Shown: one piece after another, positions 1 through 4,788 of the stretch
Layout of the letters: each line of letters begins with the position of its first letter
Numbering within the stretch: the first letter of the stretch is position 1
NCBI GenBank assembly: GCA_003662205.1
Contig: QMXQ01000115.1
Coordinates: 1 to 5,292 of the forward strand
Reading direction: 5' to 3'
Origin: Candidatus Bathyarchaeota archaeon
GTDB taxonomy: Archaea; Thermoproteota; Bathyarchaeia; TCS64
DNA: 5,292 bases
Position numbers and translations under genes: made by a program
The notes under the pieces: generated by a model
Databases searched by the model: none
What the model was told of the DNA's origin: nothing
What the model saw: the letters and a program-made list of their open reading frames with translations, nothing else

Positions 1-485
1 CCCGTGATCCCCATCAAGCCCCCCATCCCCTGAACGATGAGGTCGTACCCCGGCCAGCGGGCGTAGGGCCCCATCTGGCCGAAGCTGGAGATGCTGCAGT
101 AGATGAGGCGCGGGTTGACCCTGCGGAGGGTCGGATAGTCGACACCCAGCCGCTCCGTGACGCCGGGCCTGAAGTTCTCCAGCAGCACGTCGCAGCGCCT
201 CGCCAACCTGTAGAGCGCTTCCCTCGCCTTCTCGGTTTTCAGGTTCAGCGTGACGCTCTTTTTCCCCCGGTTGATGGACAGGAAGTAGCTGCTGACGCCG
301 CCGATGAAGGGCGGGTACGCCCGGGTGTCGTCGCCCCTGCCCGGGATCTCGATCTTGATCACCTCGGCGCCGAGGTCCGCCAGAGTCATGGAGCAGAAGG
401 GACCGGCGAGCACCCGGGTGAGATCAAGGACCCTGATCCCCCTGAGGGGTGGCTCCCCCCTCTTCCTCTCGGACATCTTGATCAT
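1..485 (-). CDS. CaiB/BaiF family (class III) CoA-transferase, N-terminal part, cut by window edge
   Basis: Family III CoA-transferases move CoA between an acyl-CoA and a free carboxylic acid in the cytoplasm; formyl-CoA, carnitine and benzylsuccinate CoA-transferases belong here. The 161 visible residues show the family's N-terminal signatures: VLDLTRVLAGPFCSMTLADL (about 19-38) followed by GAEVIKIE (39-46), NRGKKSV (72-78), LLENFRPG (101-108) and SISSFGQMGPY (131-141), then GYDLIVQGMGGLMGIT at the cut. The catalytic Asp (Asp169 in formyl-CoA transferase) should lie just past the edge, so it cannot be checked. The full protein is normally near 400 residues. The ATG at 485 is chosen because TGAGG lies 7 nt upstream; a second Met at residue 4 is possible. 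It follows the small helical gene after 64 nt and is probably last or late in the acyl-CoA run. The acid substrate cannot be predicted. Confidence 0.93.
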   Translation of the reverse strand, partial: MIKMSERKRGEPPLRGIRVLDLTRVLAGPFCSMTLADLGAEVIKIEIPGRGDDTRAYPPFIGGVSSYFLSINRGKKSVTLNLKTEKAREALYRLARRCDVLLENFRPGVTERLGVDYPTLRRVNPRLIYCSISSFGQMGPYARWPGYDLIVQGMGGLMGIT

Positions 486-492
486 AGTGCAT

Positions 493-497
493 CCTCA
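493..497 (-). promoter_or_regulatory. Ribosome binding site of the CoA-transferase gene
   Basis: Read on the minus strand this is TGAGG, 7 nt before the ATG at 485. It supports that start. The 64-nt gap also holds a T-rich stretch (CTTCTTTTCC) but no convincing TATA box, so read-through from upstream genes is the simpler reading. Confidence 0.55.
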
Positions 498-549
498 GGA
501 CGTTTTAGACTTTTCACAAATCGGGGGAAAAGAAGGGGTCGCCGAGGTC

Positions 550-753
550 TCACTCGAACGCTTCCAGGGCCTTCCGAAGATGTTCGGATACCCCTGCGGC
601 CTTCTCGGCGGCGGCTTTCAGGCTCTCGGCGACCATCTCGAGGCCCATCTCCGCCGCCTGCCTCGCGGACTCCTCGAACCGGGCTCCGTGCTCATCGTTG
701 TGCTCGATCCAGTGCTCGATGAGCTTCCTCAGCCTCAGCTTCTCGTCGCTCAT
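550..753 (-). CDS. Small helical protein with HWIEHNDEH motif, function unknown
   Basis: The product has 67 residues, is highly charged and is predicted almost wholly helical. Near the N-terminus it carries HWIEHNDEH (residues 14-22), placing His14, His18 and His22 at i, i+4 and i+8 on one helix face beside Trp15. An Ala/Glu-rich amphipathic stretch follows (about 25-66), as in a helical hairpin or short coiled coil. There is no signal peptide or membrane segment. I recall similar small HWIEHN-EH proteins in anaerobic archaea and bacteria, but I know no proven function. The His face could bind metal; that is inference. The gene lies 48 nt after the ATC-hydrolase-like gene and 64 nt before the CoA-transferase on the same strand. 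The codon pattern and composition look genuinely coding. The ATG at 753 has no clear Shine-Dalgarno and abuts an 18-bp dyad. Confidence 0.78.
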   Translation of the reverse strand: MSDEKLRLRKLIEHWIEHNDEHGARFEESARQAAEMGLEMVAESLKAAAEKAAGVSEHLRKALEAFE

Positions 754-754
754 T

Positions 755-772
755 CCGATCAGCTCTGATCGG
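755..772. promoter_or_regulatory. Inverted repeat just before the small helical gene, possible operator
   Basis: CCGATCAG, CT, CTGATCGG: perfect 8-bp arms with a 2-nt centre, ending 1 nt before the ATG at 753 on the minus strand. A weak AT box (minus strand CCTTTTATCG, 781-790) lies about 25 nt upstream of the dyad's gene-proximal half, so the dyad would cover the predicted transcription start. A further CCGAT half site at 780-784 could also pair with ATCGG at 768-772. It could act as a repressor site or as an RNA hairpin masking the start. Confidence 0.45.
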
Positions 773-801
773 GCTTCGGCCGATAAAAGGCTTGAGTCCC
801 A

Positions 802-1302
802 TCAAACCTCCAAGTATATGCGCTCCAGGCAGAACTCCTCGGCGCTCTGCCGGATCAGCTCCGCCTCCAGCCTCAGCCGGTGGTCGAACCTCCTGAGGGT
901 TGCCTGGATCGCGGGCAGGATGAGGTTGGTGCAGAGGCCGCCGAGGAAGTATCCGCAGTCCACGCCCACGTCGAGGAGCGCCTCGTAGAAGGGGCAGCGC
1001 TTGACCCTGAAGGTGACGGAGGACTCGCGCCTCTCGTGGATCAGGGCCTCGGCGCCTACATCCGCCATGAAGCGGCGATAGACCCTCAGGCCCTTCTCGA
1101 TGGGAGGCAGGTCCTCCGGGGCCTCCCTTCTCAGCTCGCGGGCGATGATGTCGGCCTGCTTCTCAGCCGCCTGCTGCAGCATCTCAAGGGCGCGGTCGGT
1201 GCCGAGCTGCTCGATGGCCTCCATAAGAAAAAGAACCAGAAGGGTGTAGGCCCGCCTCACGCCGCTGGGGAGGTCGCCCTCGGGGGGGCTGGGGGCGGTC
1301 AC
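802..1302 (-). CDS. L-2-amino-thiazoline-4-carboxylate hydrolase-like protein (V4R-like domain is the alternative)
   Basis: This is a soluble 166-residue protein. The N-terminal half is helical (about 14-60) and is followed by a strand region and VTFRVKRCPFYEAL (96-109), then GYFLGGLCTNLILP (117-130), and a C-terminal part with Cys158. The 'F-x-V-x-x-CP-x-x-E' core, a later Cys and a terminal Cys after a hydrophobic strand resemble the L-2-amino-thiazoline-4-carboxylate hydrolase family. In pseudomonads that enzyme opens the thiazoline ring on the way to cysteine, but most relatives are uncharacterised. V4R/hydrocarbon-binding domains share a similar Cys layout and remain an alternative. Cys103, 116, 124 and 158 are candidate functional residues. 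It starts with GTG whose last two bases sit in the TGA stop of the preceding synthetase gene (GTGA overlap), so translation is probably coupled and the stoichiometry linked. The family call is made by eye; the gene call is firm. Confidence 0.72.
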   Translation of the reverse strand: MTAPSPPEGDLPSGVRRAYTLLVLFLMEAIEQLGTDRALEMLQQAAEKQADIIARELRREAPEDLPPIEKGLRVYRRFMADVGAEALIHERRESSVTFRVKRCPFYEALLDVGVDCGYFLGGLCTNLILPAIQATLRRFDHRLRLEAELIRQSAEEFCLERIYLEV

Positions 1303-2723
1303 TCGCCCTTCGCCTTGTCGAGGTAGAGCTTCCGCCGGTAGAGGACGCCCATGACGTCCGCGGCCCTCTCCGGGGTCGTGTAGACGGGGATGCGGGCGTC
1401 CTCCATGATCTTCGCCGCCTCCGGCTCGATGTCGGCGGCGGGGTTGATGACGATCACCGGCTTATCATACTTCTTGTAGGTGGCGATGAGCTGGTCGTTG
1501 ATCCACTTGTAGATGCCCATGAAGTCCTCCGGCGCGACGTCCGGGAACATCGTGTGCAGGATGCTGGTGCCGAGGCCGATGGTGATGAGGCCGTCGATCT
1601 CCGGCTGGGAGAGGACGACGTCCGGCACCTTCAGGAAGGAGTTCATGTTCAGCGACGCCGTCAGGTCCACGGGGTTCCGGGGGTTGCCGAAGGCGGGGAT
1701 CACCTTAAGGATCTCCTCCTGGGCCTCCTGGTTCAGCACGGGGACCTTCAGCCCGTTCCTGACGAGGGCGTCGGTGGTCTCGACGGCGATACCCCCCGAG
1801 TTGGAGACTATGCCGATGTTCGGACCCTTGGGCAGCGGCGCGTATAGGAGACCCTTGATGAAGTCGAACATCTCGGCGGCGTCGTGGGCCCTGATGACGC
1901 CGGCCTGCTTGAAGGCGGCGTCGTAGACCTTGTCGCTGCCGCTGAGGGCGCCGGTGTGGCTCGCCGCCGCCTTGCCGCCCGCCTCGGTGGTGCCGACCTT
2001 GATGACGACGATGGGCTTCTTCTTCGTGATCTCCTTCGCCGCCTCATACCACTCGCGGCCCCGCTTGAGCCCCTCGATGTACATGCAGATGAGGCTGACG
2101 CTGGAGTCGTTGGCGAAGTACCTGAGGTAGTCGACGCCGGTGATGTCGGACTCGTTCCCGCTGCTGATGAACTTGTTGATGCCGACGCCCATGGCCGACG
2201 CCCTCAGGTAGAGCTGGAGGCCGTAGCCGCCGCTCTGGGAGATGAAGGCGACCTCGCCCTTCTCGTGGAGGAACGGGATCATGAGGGCGCTGAGCTTGGC
2301 GGGGCTGCTGCAGATGCCCATGCAGTTGGGGCCGACGAACCGGACCTTGCCGCCGGCGTTCTCCTTCATCTGCTCCACCAGCCTCCGCCCCTCCTCGCCG
2401 GCCTCGCCGAAGCCCGAGGTGATGACGACGGCGCCCTTCACACCCTTCTCCGCGAGGTCGCTGAAGATGGCGGGGACGACCCTCGCGGGGACGACGACGA
2501 TGGCCATATCCACGTCGCCGGGGACGTCCTTGACCGAGGGGTAGCAGGTGAGCCCCTCTATCTCCGTCTCCTTCGGGTTGATGGGGTAGAGGTCCCCCTC
2601 GAAGCCCCCTTTCATGATGGCAGAGAGGAGCATGTGCCCCCACTTGAAGGAGTCCTTGGAGGCCCCGATGACTGCGATGCTCTTGGGCATGAGGATCCTG
2701 TCGAGCGCTTCCCTAGCTTCCAT
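1299..2723 (-). CDS. Acyl-CoA synthetase (NDP-forming), alpha subunit
   Basis: The alpha subunit of ADP-forming acetyl/acyl-CoA synthetase works with an ATP-grasp beta subunit to convert acyl-CoA, ADP and phosphate to acid, CoA and ATP; archaea use it to conserve energy from amino or organic acid fermentation. Its 474 residues match the usual alpha subunit (about 460). A CoA-binding Rossmann domain (SIAVIGAS at 15-22, FVGPNCMGI at 129-137) is followed by ligase domains with ISQSGG (161-166), SSGNESDI (187-194), YIEG (Glu217, probable partner of the phosphohistidine), SHTGA with catalytic His256 (255-259; equivalent to His257 of the Pyrococcus enzyme), IVSNSGG (305-311) and GNPRNPVDLT (346-355). 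No ATP-grasp domain is fused and no beta gene is in the window. An in-frame ATG at 2750 would give nine more residues, but that stretch contains the GGAGG ribosome site, so the ATG at 2723 is preferred. It is the first gene of the minus-strand run. Acyl specificity is unknown. Confidence 0.93.
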   Translation of the reverse strand: MEAREALDRILMPKSIAVIGASKDSFKWGHMLLSAIMKGGFEGDLYPINPKETEIEGLTCYPSVKDVPGDVDMAIVVVPARVVPAIFSDLAEKGVKGAVVITSGFGEAGEEGRRLVEQMKENAGGKVRFVGPNCMGICSSPAKLSALMIPFLHEKGEVAFISQSGGYGLQLYLRASAMGVGINKFISSGNESDITGVDYLRYFANDSSVSLICMYIEGLKRGREWYEAAKEITKKKPIVVIKVGTTEAGGKAAASHTGALSGSDKVYDAAFKQAGVIRAHDAAEMFDFIKGLLYAPLPKGPNIGIVSNSGGIAVETTDALVRNGLKVPVLNQEAQEEILKVIPAFGNPRNPVDLTASLNMNSFLKVPDVVLSQPEIDGLITIGLGTSILHTMFPDVAPEDFMGIYKWINDQLIATYKKYDKPVIVINPAADIEPEAAKIMEDARIPVYTTPERAADVMGVLYRRKLYLDKAKGE

Positions 2724-2732
2724 TCGAATGAT

Positions 2733-2737
2733 CCTCC
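2733..2737 (-). promoter_or_regulatory. Ribosome binding site deciding the synthetase start
   Basis: Minus-strand GGAGG (followed by ATCA) lies 9 nt before the ATG at 2723. The longer ORF starting at 2750 would have to translate through this site and has no such signal of its own. Confidence 0.65.
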
Positions 2738-2768
2738 AACATATTGTCAAGAGTTTAATTCGGCTTTT

Positions 2769-2778
2769 CTATTTAAGC
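2769..2778 (-). promoter_or_regulatory. Archaeal TATA box for the acyl-CoA operon
   Basis: Read on the minus strand this is GCTTAAATAG, close to the archaeal TATA consensus. With the usual spacing of about 26 nt, transcription would start near 2748, giving a leader of about 25 nt that contains the GGAGG site. This fits the start at 2723. Confidence 0.55.
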
Positions 2779-2799
2779 TTGCATGCGGCCGACGCACCT

Positions 2800-2823
2800 C
2801 GGCTCCCTACGAACCCCGAGCCG
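2800..2823. promoter_or_regulatory. Inverted repeat between the two divergent promoters
   Basis: CGGCTC (2800-2805) and GAGCCG (2818-2823) form perfect 6-bp arms around a 12-nt spacer. The repeat lies upstream of both TATA boxes (2769-2778 minus, about 2834-2843 plus), where a shared regulator could act on the acyl-CoA operon and the transporter gene. In GC-rich DNA a 6-bp dyad can arise by chance. Confidence 0.25.
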
Positions 2824-2833
2824 CAGAAAAGAG

Positions 2834-2843
2834 AATATATTAA
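2834..2843 (+). promoter_or_regulatory. Archaeal TATA box for the ECF S-component gene
   Basis: AATATATTAA is preceded by a purine-rich AGAAAAGAG stretch that suits a BRE. The expected start of transcription is near 2864, only a few bases before the ATG at 2871. There is no Shine-Dalgarno, so the mRNA is probably leaderless or nearly so. A short dyad, ATTAG (2843-2847) and CTAAT (2853-2857), overlaps this promoter. Confidence 0.55.
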
Positions 2844-2870
2844 TTAGTTGAGCTAATAGCGGGCATCAAG

Positions 2871-3449
2871 ATGGATCAGGACGAAGGGGTCGCGGATAAG
2901 CGGAACGCGCGACCACATCGCATGTTCACGCCGCGGGAACTCTCCCTGATAATAATCCTGAGCGCCCTTGGAGGCGCGGTGAGCGTCCCCATCGGCTACG
3001 CAGGTAACCTGCTCAAAACGATCCCCCTGCTGCCCTTCGGAACACCGCAGATACTCTCAGGCCTACATGTGATCTGGATCCTGCTGGCGGGCACCCTGGT
3101 GAAGAAGACGGGATCCAGCACAATTGCCGGGATCTTAAAGGGGCTGATCGAGGTCACCCTGTTCAGCTATCACGGGATACTCGTGCTTCTGATCTCCACC
3201 GCCCAGGGAGTGACCATGGACCTCGTGCTCGCCGCTCTCGGGAGAAAGAACGTCTTCTCCCTCTGCCTCGCGAGCGGCCTGTCCTCGTCGAGCAACGTCA
3301 TCGTGCTCAAGCTCACCTTCCTAAGGCACCTCCCTCTACCCCTCTTCTTCTCCATGTATGCGTTCTCATTCGTGTCTGGGGTTTTATTCGCCGGATATCT
3401 CGCCAAGAGGGCGTTAGATGTCGCCGGACCCCTGATGGGCGGAGGATAA
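2871..3449 (+). CDS. ECF transporter S component, YkoE-like (probable thiamine-precursor or other vitamin uptake)
   Basis: This is a 192-residue integral membrane protein. After a charged cytoplasmic N-terminus of about 22 residues come five to six hydrophobic segments (roughly 24-46, 62-78, 86-98, 101-120, 128-150, 156-178). The pattern, including HVIWILLAG (66-74), LIEVTLF (92-98) and AQGVTMDL (111-118), resembles YkoE, the substrate-binding S component of the thiamine/hydroxymethylpyrimidine ECF transporter of Bacillus. S components bind a vitamin and dock on an EcfA/EcfA'/EcfT energising module. No such module is encoded here, so it presumably uses shared ATPases from elsewhere. No TPP riboswitch is visible upstream. 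The ATG at 2871 fits the TATA-defined leaderless start; Met18 (2922) is an alternative that would remove most of the charged tail. The ligand assignment rests on family resemblance only. Confidence 0.83.
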   Translation: MDQDEGVADKRNARPHRMFTPRELSLIIILSALGGAVSVPIGYAGNLLKTIPLLPFGTPQILSGLHVIWILLAGTLVKKTGSSTIAGILKGLIEVTLFSYHGILVLLISTAQGVTMDLVLAALGRKNVFSLCLASGLSSSSNVIVLKLTFLRHLPLPLFFSMYAFSFVSGVLFAGYLAKRALDVAGPLMGGG

Positions 3450-3464
3450 AAACGGGGCCTCCCG
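3448..3464 (-). terminator. Probable terminator of the HpaI-type aldolase gene
   Basis: On the minus strand a CGGG-AGGC-CCCG hairpin (3464-3453) is followed directly by TTTTT (3452-3448), starting 24 nt after the aldolase stop. The T run overlaps the end of the convergent transporter gene, whose TAA is at 3447-3449. The stem is short but GC-only. I see no T run after the transporter gene on the plus strand. Confidence 0.45.
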
Positions 3465-3487
3465 GGGTTCTATGGTCTGATAGAGGC

Positions 3488-4255
3488 CTATAGCTTGCCG
3501 CCGACTGCCTGTTTCGCCCTCTCCAGGGCCATCCGCGCTCCTCGGATGAGGAAGGCGTCGGCGTCATCCACCGTGTTGAACCTGAAGCCCTTCTCGACGG
3601 CCCACTCTATGGTGTCGAGGGTGGCGAACATCCCGGCGGGCTTCCCCCACTCCTCCGCCGCCTCCAGCACCCTGTCGAAGGCCGCGGCGTATCGGGGTTC
3701 CTCCCACTGCGGTGGGACGCCGAATCCCAGGCTGCACGAGAGGTCCCAGGGGCCGATGTAGCACGCGTCGACGCCCTCGACGGAGAGGATCTCGTCCAGG
3801 TTCTGCAGCGCCTTCTCGGTCTCGATCTGAACCGCGACGAGGATCTCCTCGTTCGCCGTCTCGAAGTATTCGGGGTCGAACATGGCAGCCCTCCGAGGGC
3901 CGAAGCCCCTGATCCCCTCGGGCGGATACTTGCACGCCCTGACGGCCTCCTCCGCCTCCTCTTTGGAGTTGACCCAGGGGACGAGGACGCCGTAGGCGCC
4001 GATATCGAGGATCCGTTTGATGACGACAGGGTCATTCCACTGGGGCCTCACGATGGGGACGCAGCCGGTGCCGTTCATCGGCTGCATCATCCTCTGGAGG
4101 GTCTCGAAGCCCAGGGGGCCATGCTCCGCGTCAAGCAGGAGCCAGTCGAAGCCGAGGCGGGAGAGCCACTCGGTCACGTCGGGATGGCCAAGGCCGACGA
4201 AGGTCCCGATGACGGCCTCGCCCCGCCTCAGCTTCTCTTTGAGAGCGTTCTTCAT
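3488..4255 (-). CDS. HpaI/HpcH-type class II aldolase (4-hydroxy-2-oxo-acid aldolase family)
   Basis: These metal-dependent (beta/alpha)8 enzymes reversibly cleave 4-hydroxy-2-oxo acids to pyruvate and an aldehyde; HpaI, GarL and RhmA are members. Numbering from the ATG at 4255 (255 residues, the normal length), the family motifs are DAEHGPL (42-48, His45 the catalytic base), IVRPQWND (68-75, Arg70 binding the pyruvate carboxylate), RGFGPRRA (116-123), VQIETEKAL (142-150, metal ligand Glu145) and IGPWDLSCSLG (167-177, metal ligand Asp171). All key residues are present, so it should be active. A TTG two codons upstream (4261) is possible but falls in a 14-bp palindrome. No Shine-Dalgarno precedes either start. 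It is transcribed divergently from the SCP2 gene and converges on the transporter gene. The substrate is not readable; sugar-acid or aromatic catabolism are both options. Confidence 0.9.
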   Translation of the reverse strand: MKNALKEKLRRGEAVIGTFVGLGHPDVTEWLSRLGFDWLLLDAEHGPLGFETLQRMMQPMNGTGCVPIVRPQWNDPVVIKRILDIGAYGVLVPWVNSKEEAEEAVRACKYPPEGIRGFGPRRAAMFDPEYFETANEEILVAVQIETEKALQNLDEILSVEGVDACYIGPWDLSCSLGFGVPPQWEEPRYAAAFDRVLEAAEEWGKPAGMFATLDTIEWAVEKGFRFNTVDDADAFLIRGARMALERAKQAVGGKL

Positions 4256-4260
4256 CGTCA

Positions 4261-4274
4261 AACACGCGCGTGTT
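4261..4274. promoter_or_regulatory. Perfect 14-bp palindrome before the aldolase gene
   Basis: AACACGCGCGTGTT is its own reverse complement and lies 5 nt upstream of the aldolase ATG (4255), where a ribosome site would be expected but is missing. As DNA it could be an operator downstream of the promoter. As RNA it could fold as a 5-bp stem with a GCGC loop at the ribosome entry site. Confidence 0.4.
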
Positions 4275-4277
4275 CTA

Positions 4278-4309
4278 CGCGCTCACTCTGGAAAACTGTT
4301 TCGAGCGCG
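4278..4309. promoter_or_regulatory. Inverted repeat around the predicted aldolase transcription start
   Basis: CGCGCTC (4278-4284) and GAGCGCG (4303-4309) are perfect 7-bp arms with an 18-nt spacer. The start predicted from the AT box at 4323-4331 falls near 4301, inside the element. Together with the neighbouring palindrome this makes a dense cluster of dyads in a 117-bp intergenic region. Function is inferred only. Confidence 0.35.
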
Positions 4310-4322
4310 GTGGACAGCAACC

Positions 4323-4331
4323 TATTTAAAA
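4323..4331. promoter_or_regulatory. AT-rich TATA element, possibly shared by two divergent genes
   Basis: TATTTAAAA on plus reads TTTTAAATA on minus, and both forms resemble archaeal TATA boxes. Plus use would start transcription near 4353, giving the SCP2 gene a leader of about 20 nt that contains its GAGGTG site. Minus use would start near 4301, giving the aldolase gene a leader of about 46 nt. It is the only good TATA candidate in this divergent gap. The purine-rich side suits the SCP2 direction less than perfectly; the orientation is not settled. Confidence 0.5.
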
Positions 4332-4360
4332 CGAGACCGAGTTAGATTATCGAAAGTCTT

Positions 4361-4366
4361 GAGGTG
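4361..4366 (+). promoter_or_regulatory. Ribosome binding site deciding the SCP2 gene start
   Basis: GAGGTG lies 6 nt before the ATG at 4373. The in-frame GTG at 4364 is part of this site, so it is not the likely start. Confidence 0.7.
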
Positions 4367-4372
4367 TTATGG

Positions 4373-4759
4373 ATGGTCAAGTTCCTGAGCGTGGATTACT
4401 GGAAGCAGGTGGAGGAGGTCGCGAACGGCGACGAGGAGTTCGGCCTCAAGGCCCGGGGATTCACCGCCTCCTTCACCTTCAAGGTCACGGACAGGGAGGA
4501 GCTCCCGCCCGTCTACGTCAAGTTCGAGGACGGCAAGGTGACGGAGGTGCGGGAGCTCGCGGAGGGGGAGACGACCGACTTCGCCCTCGAAGGGCCCTAT
4601 GACACTTGGGTGAGCGTCAACAAGGGGGAGATGGACGGCGCCAACGCCATCATGACCCGGCAGCTCCAGTTCAAGGGGAGCATGAGCGCCATCATCAGGT
4701 ACAGCAAAGCCTTTCTCAGGCTCTTCCAGGTCATGCAGCAAGTCCCCGTCGAATACTGA
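4373..4759 (+). CDS. SCP2 sterol-carrier-type domain protein
   Basis: A single-domain soluble protein of 128 residues, the usual size for stand-alone SCP2 proteins. The family pattern is clear: FTASFTFKVTD (30-40) and VYVKFEDGKVTEVRE (47-61) strands, EGETTDFALEGPYDTWVSV (64-82), the helix KGEMDGANAIMTRQLQFKG (84-102) and a C-terminal helix SAIIRYSKAFLRLFQVMQQ (105-123). SCP2 domains have a hydrophobic tunnel that binds lipids, fatty acyl chains or acyl-CoA. In prokaryotes they often lie among acyl-CoA metabolism genes, but their ligand is rarely known. It has no targeting signal and is expected to be cytosolic. It is transcribed divergently from the aldolase gene and has its own likely terminator, so it is probably monocistronic. 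The neighbouring acyl-CoA genes make a lipid or acyl-chain ligand plausible, without proof. Confidence 0.9.
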   Translation: MVKFLSVDYWKQVEEVANGDEEFGLKARGFTASFTFKVTDREELPPVYVKFEDGKVTEVRELAEGETTDFALEGPYDTWVSVNKGEMDGANAIMTRQLQFKGSMSAIIRYSKAFLRLFQVMQQVPVEY

Positions 4760-4760
4760 T

Positions 4761-4788
4761 CCCCTCCTGGGGGCGTCCACCTGTTTTT
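4761..4788 (+). terminator. Terminator of the SCP2 gene
   Basis: A short hairpin, CCCC (4761-4764), TCCT, GGGG (4769-4772), begins just after the TGA stop. A TTTTT run follows at 4784-4788. Oligo-T runs alone can end transcription in archaea, so the T run is probably the main signal. Confidence 0.5.

Noticed and set aside
304..768. A 154-codon open frame on plus across the CoA-transferase and small-protein genes
   Set aside because: It lies opposite two supported minus-strand genes, spans their intergenic gap and has no recognisable domain.
2724..2750. N-terminal extension of the synthetase from an upstream ATG
   Set aside because: The extra nine residues are not typical of the family and overlap the GGAGG site serving the ATG at 2723.
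2776..2787. AAGCTTGCATGC, identical to the HindIII-SphI part of a common cloning polylinker
   Set aside because: Only these 12 bases match. The sequence on both sides is ordinary and fits an archaeal promoter region between two intact genes, so chance is more likely than vector contamination.
1884..2843. A 319-codon open frame on plus, opposite the synthetase gene
   Set aside because: It is antisense to a protein with full family motifs. The translation is low-complexity (rich in D, G, A, L, E, V), as expected from the opposite strand of GC-rich coding DNA.
2800..2870. A TPP riboswitch before the YkoE-like gene
   Set aside because: The conserved TPP aptamer segments are absent, and the predicted leader is only a few bases long.
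3564..4035. Several overlapping Arg-rich frames inside the aldolase gene
   Set aside because: They are out-of-frame shadows of the aldolase, which carries all the catalytic motifs of its family.
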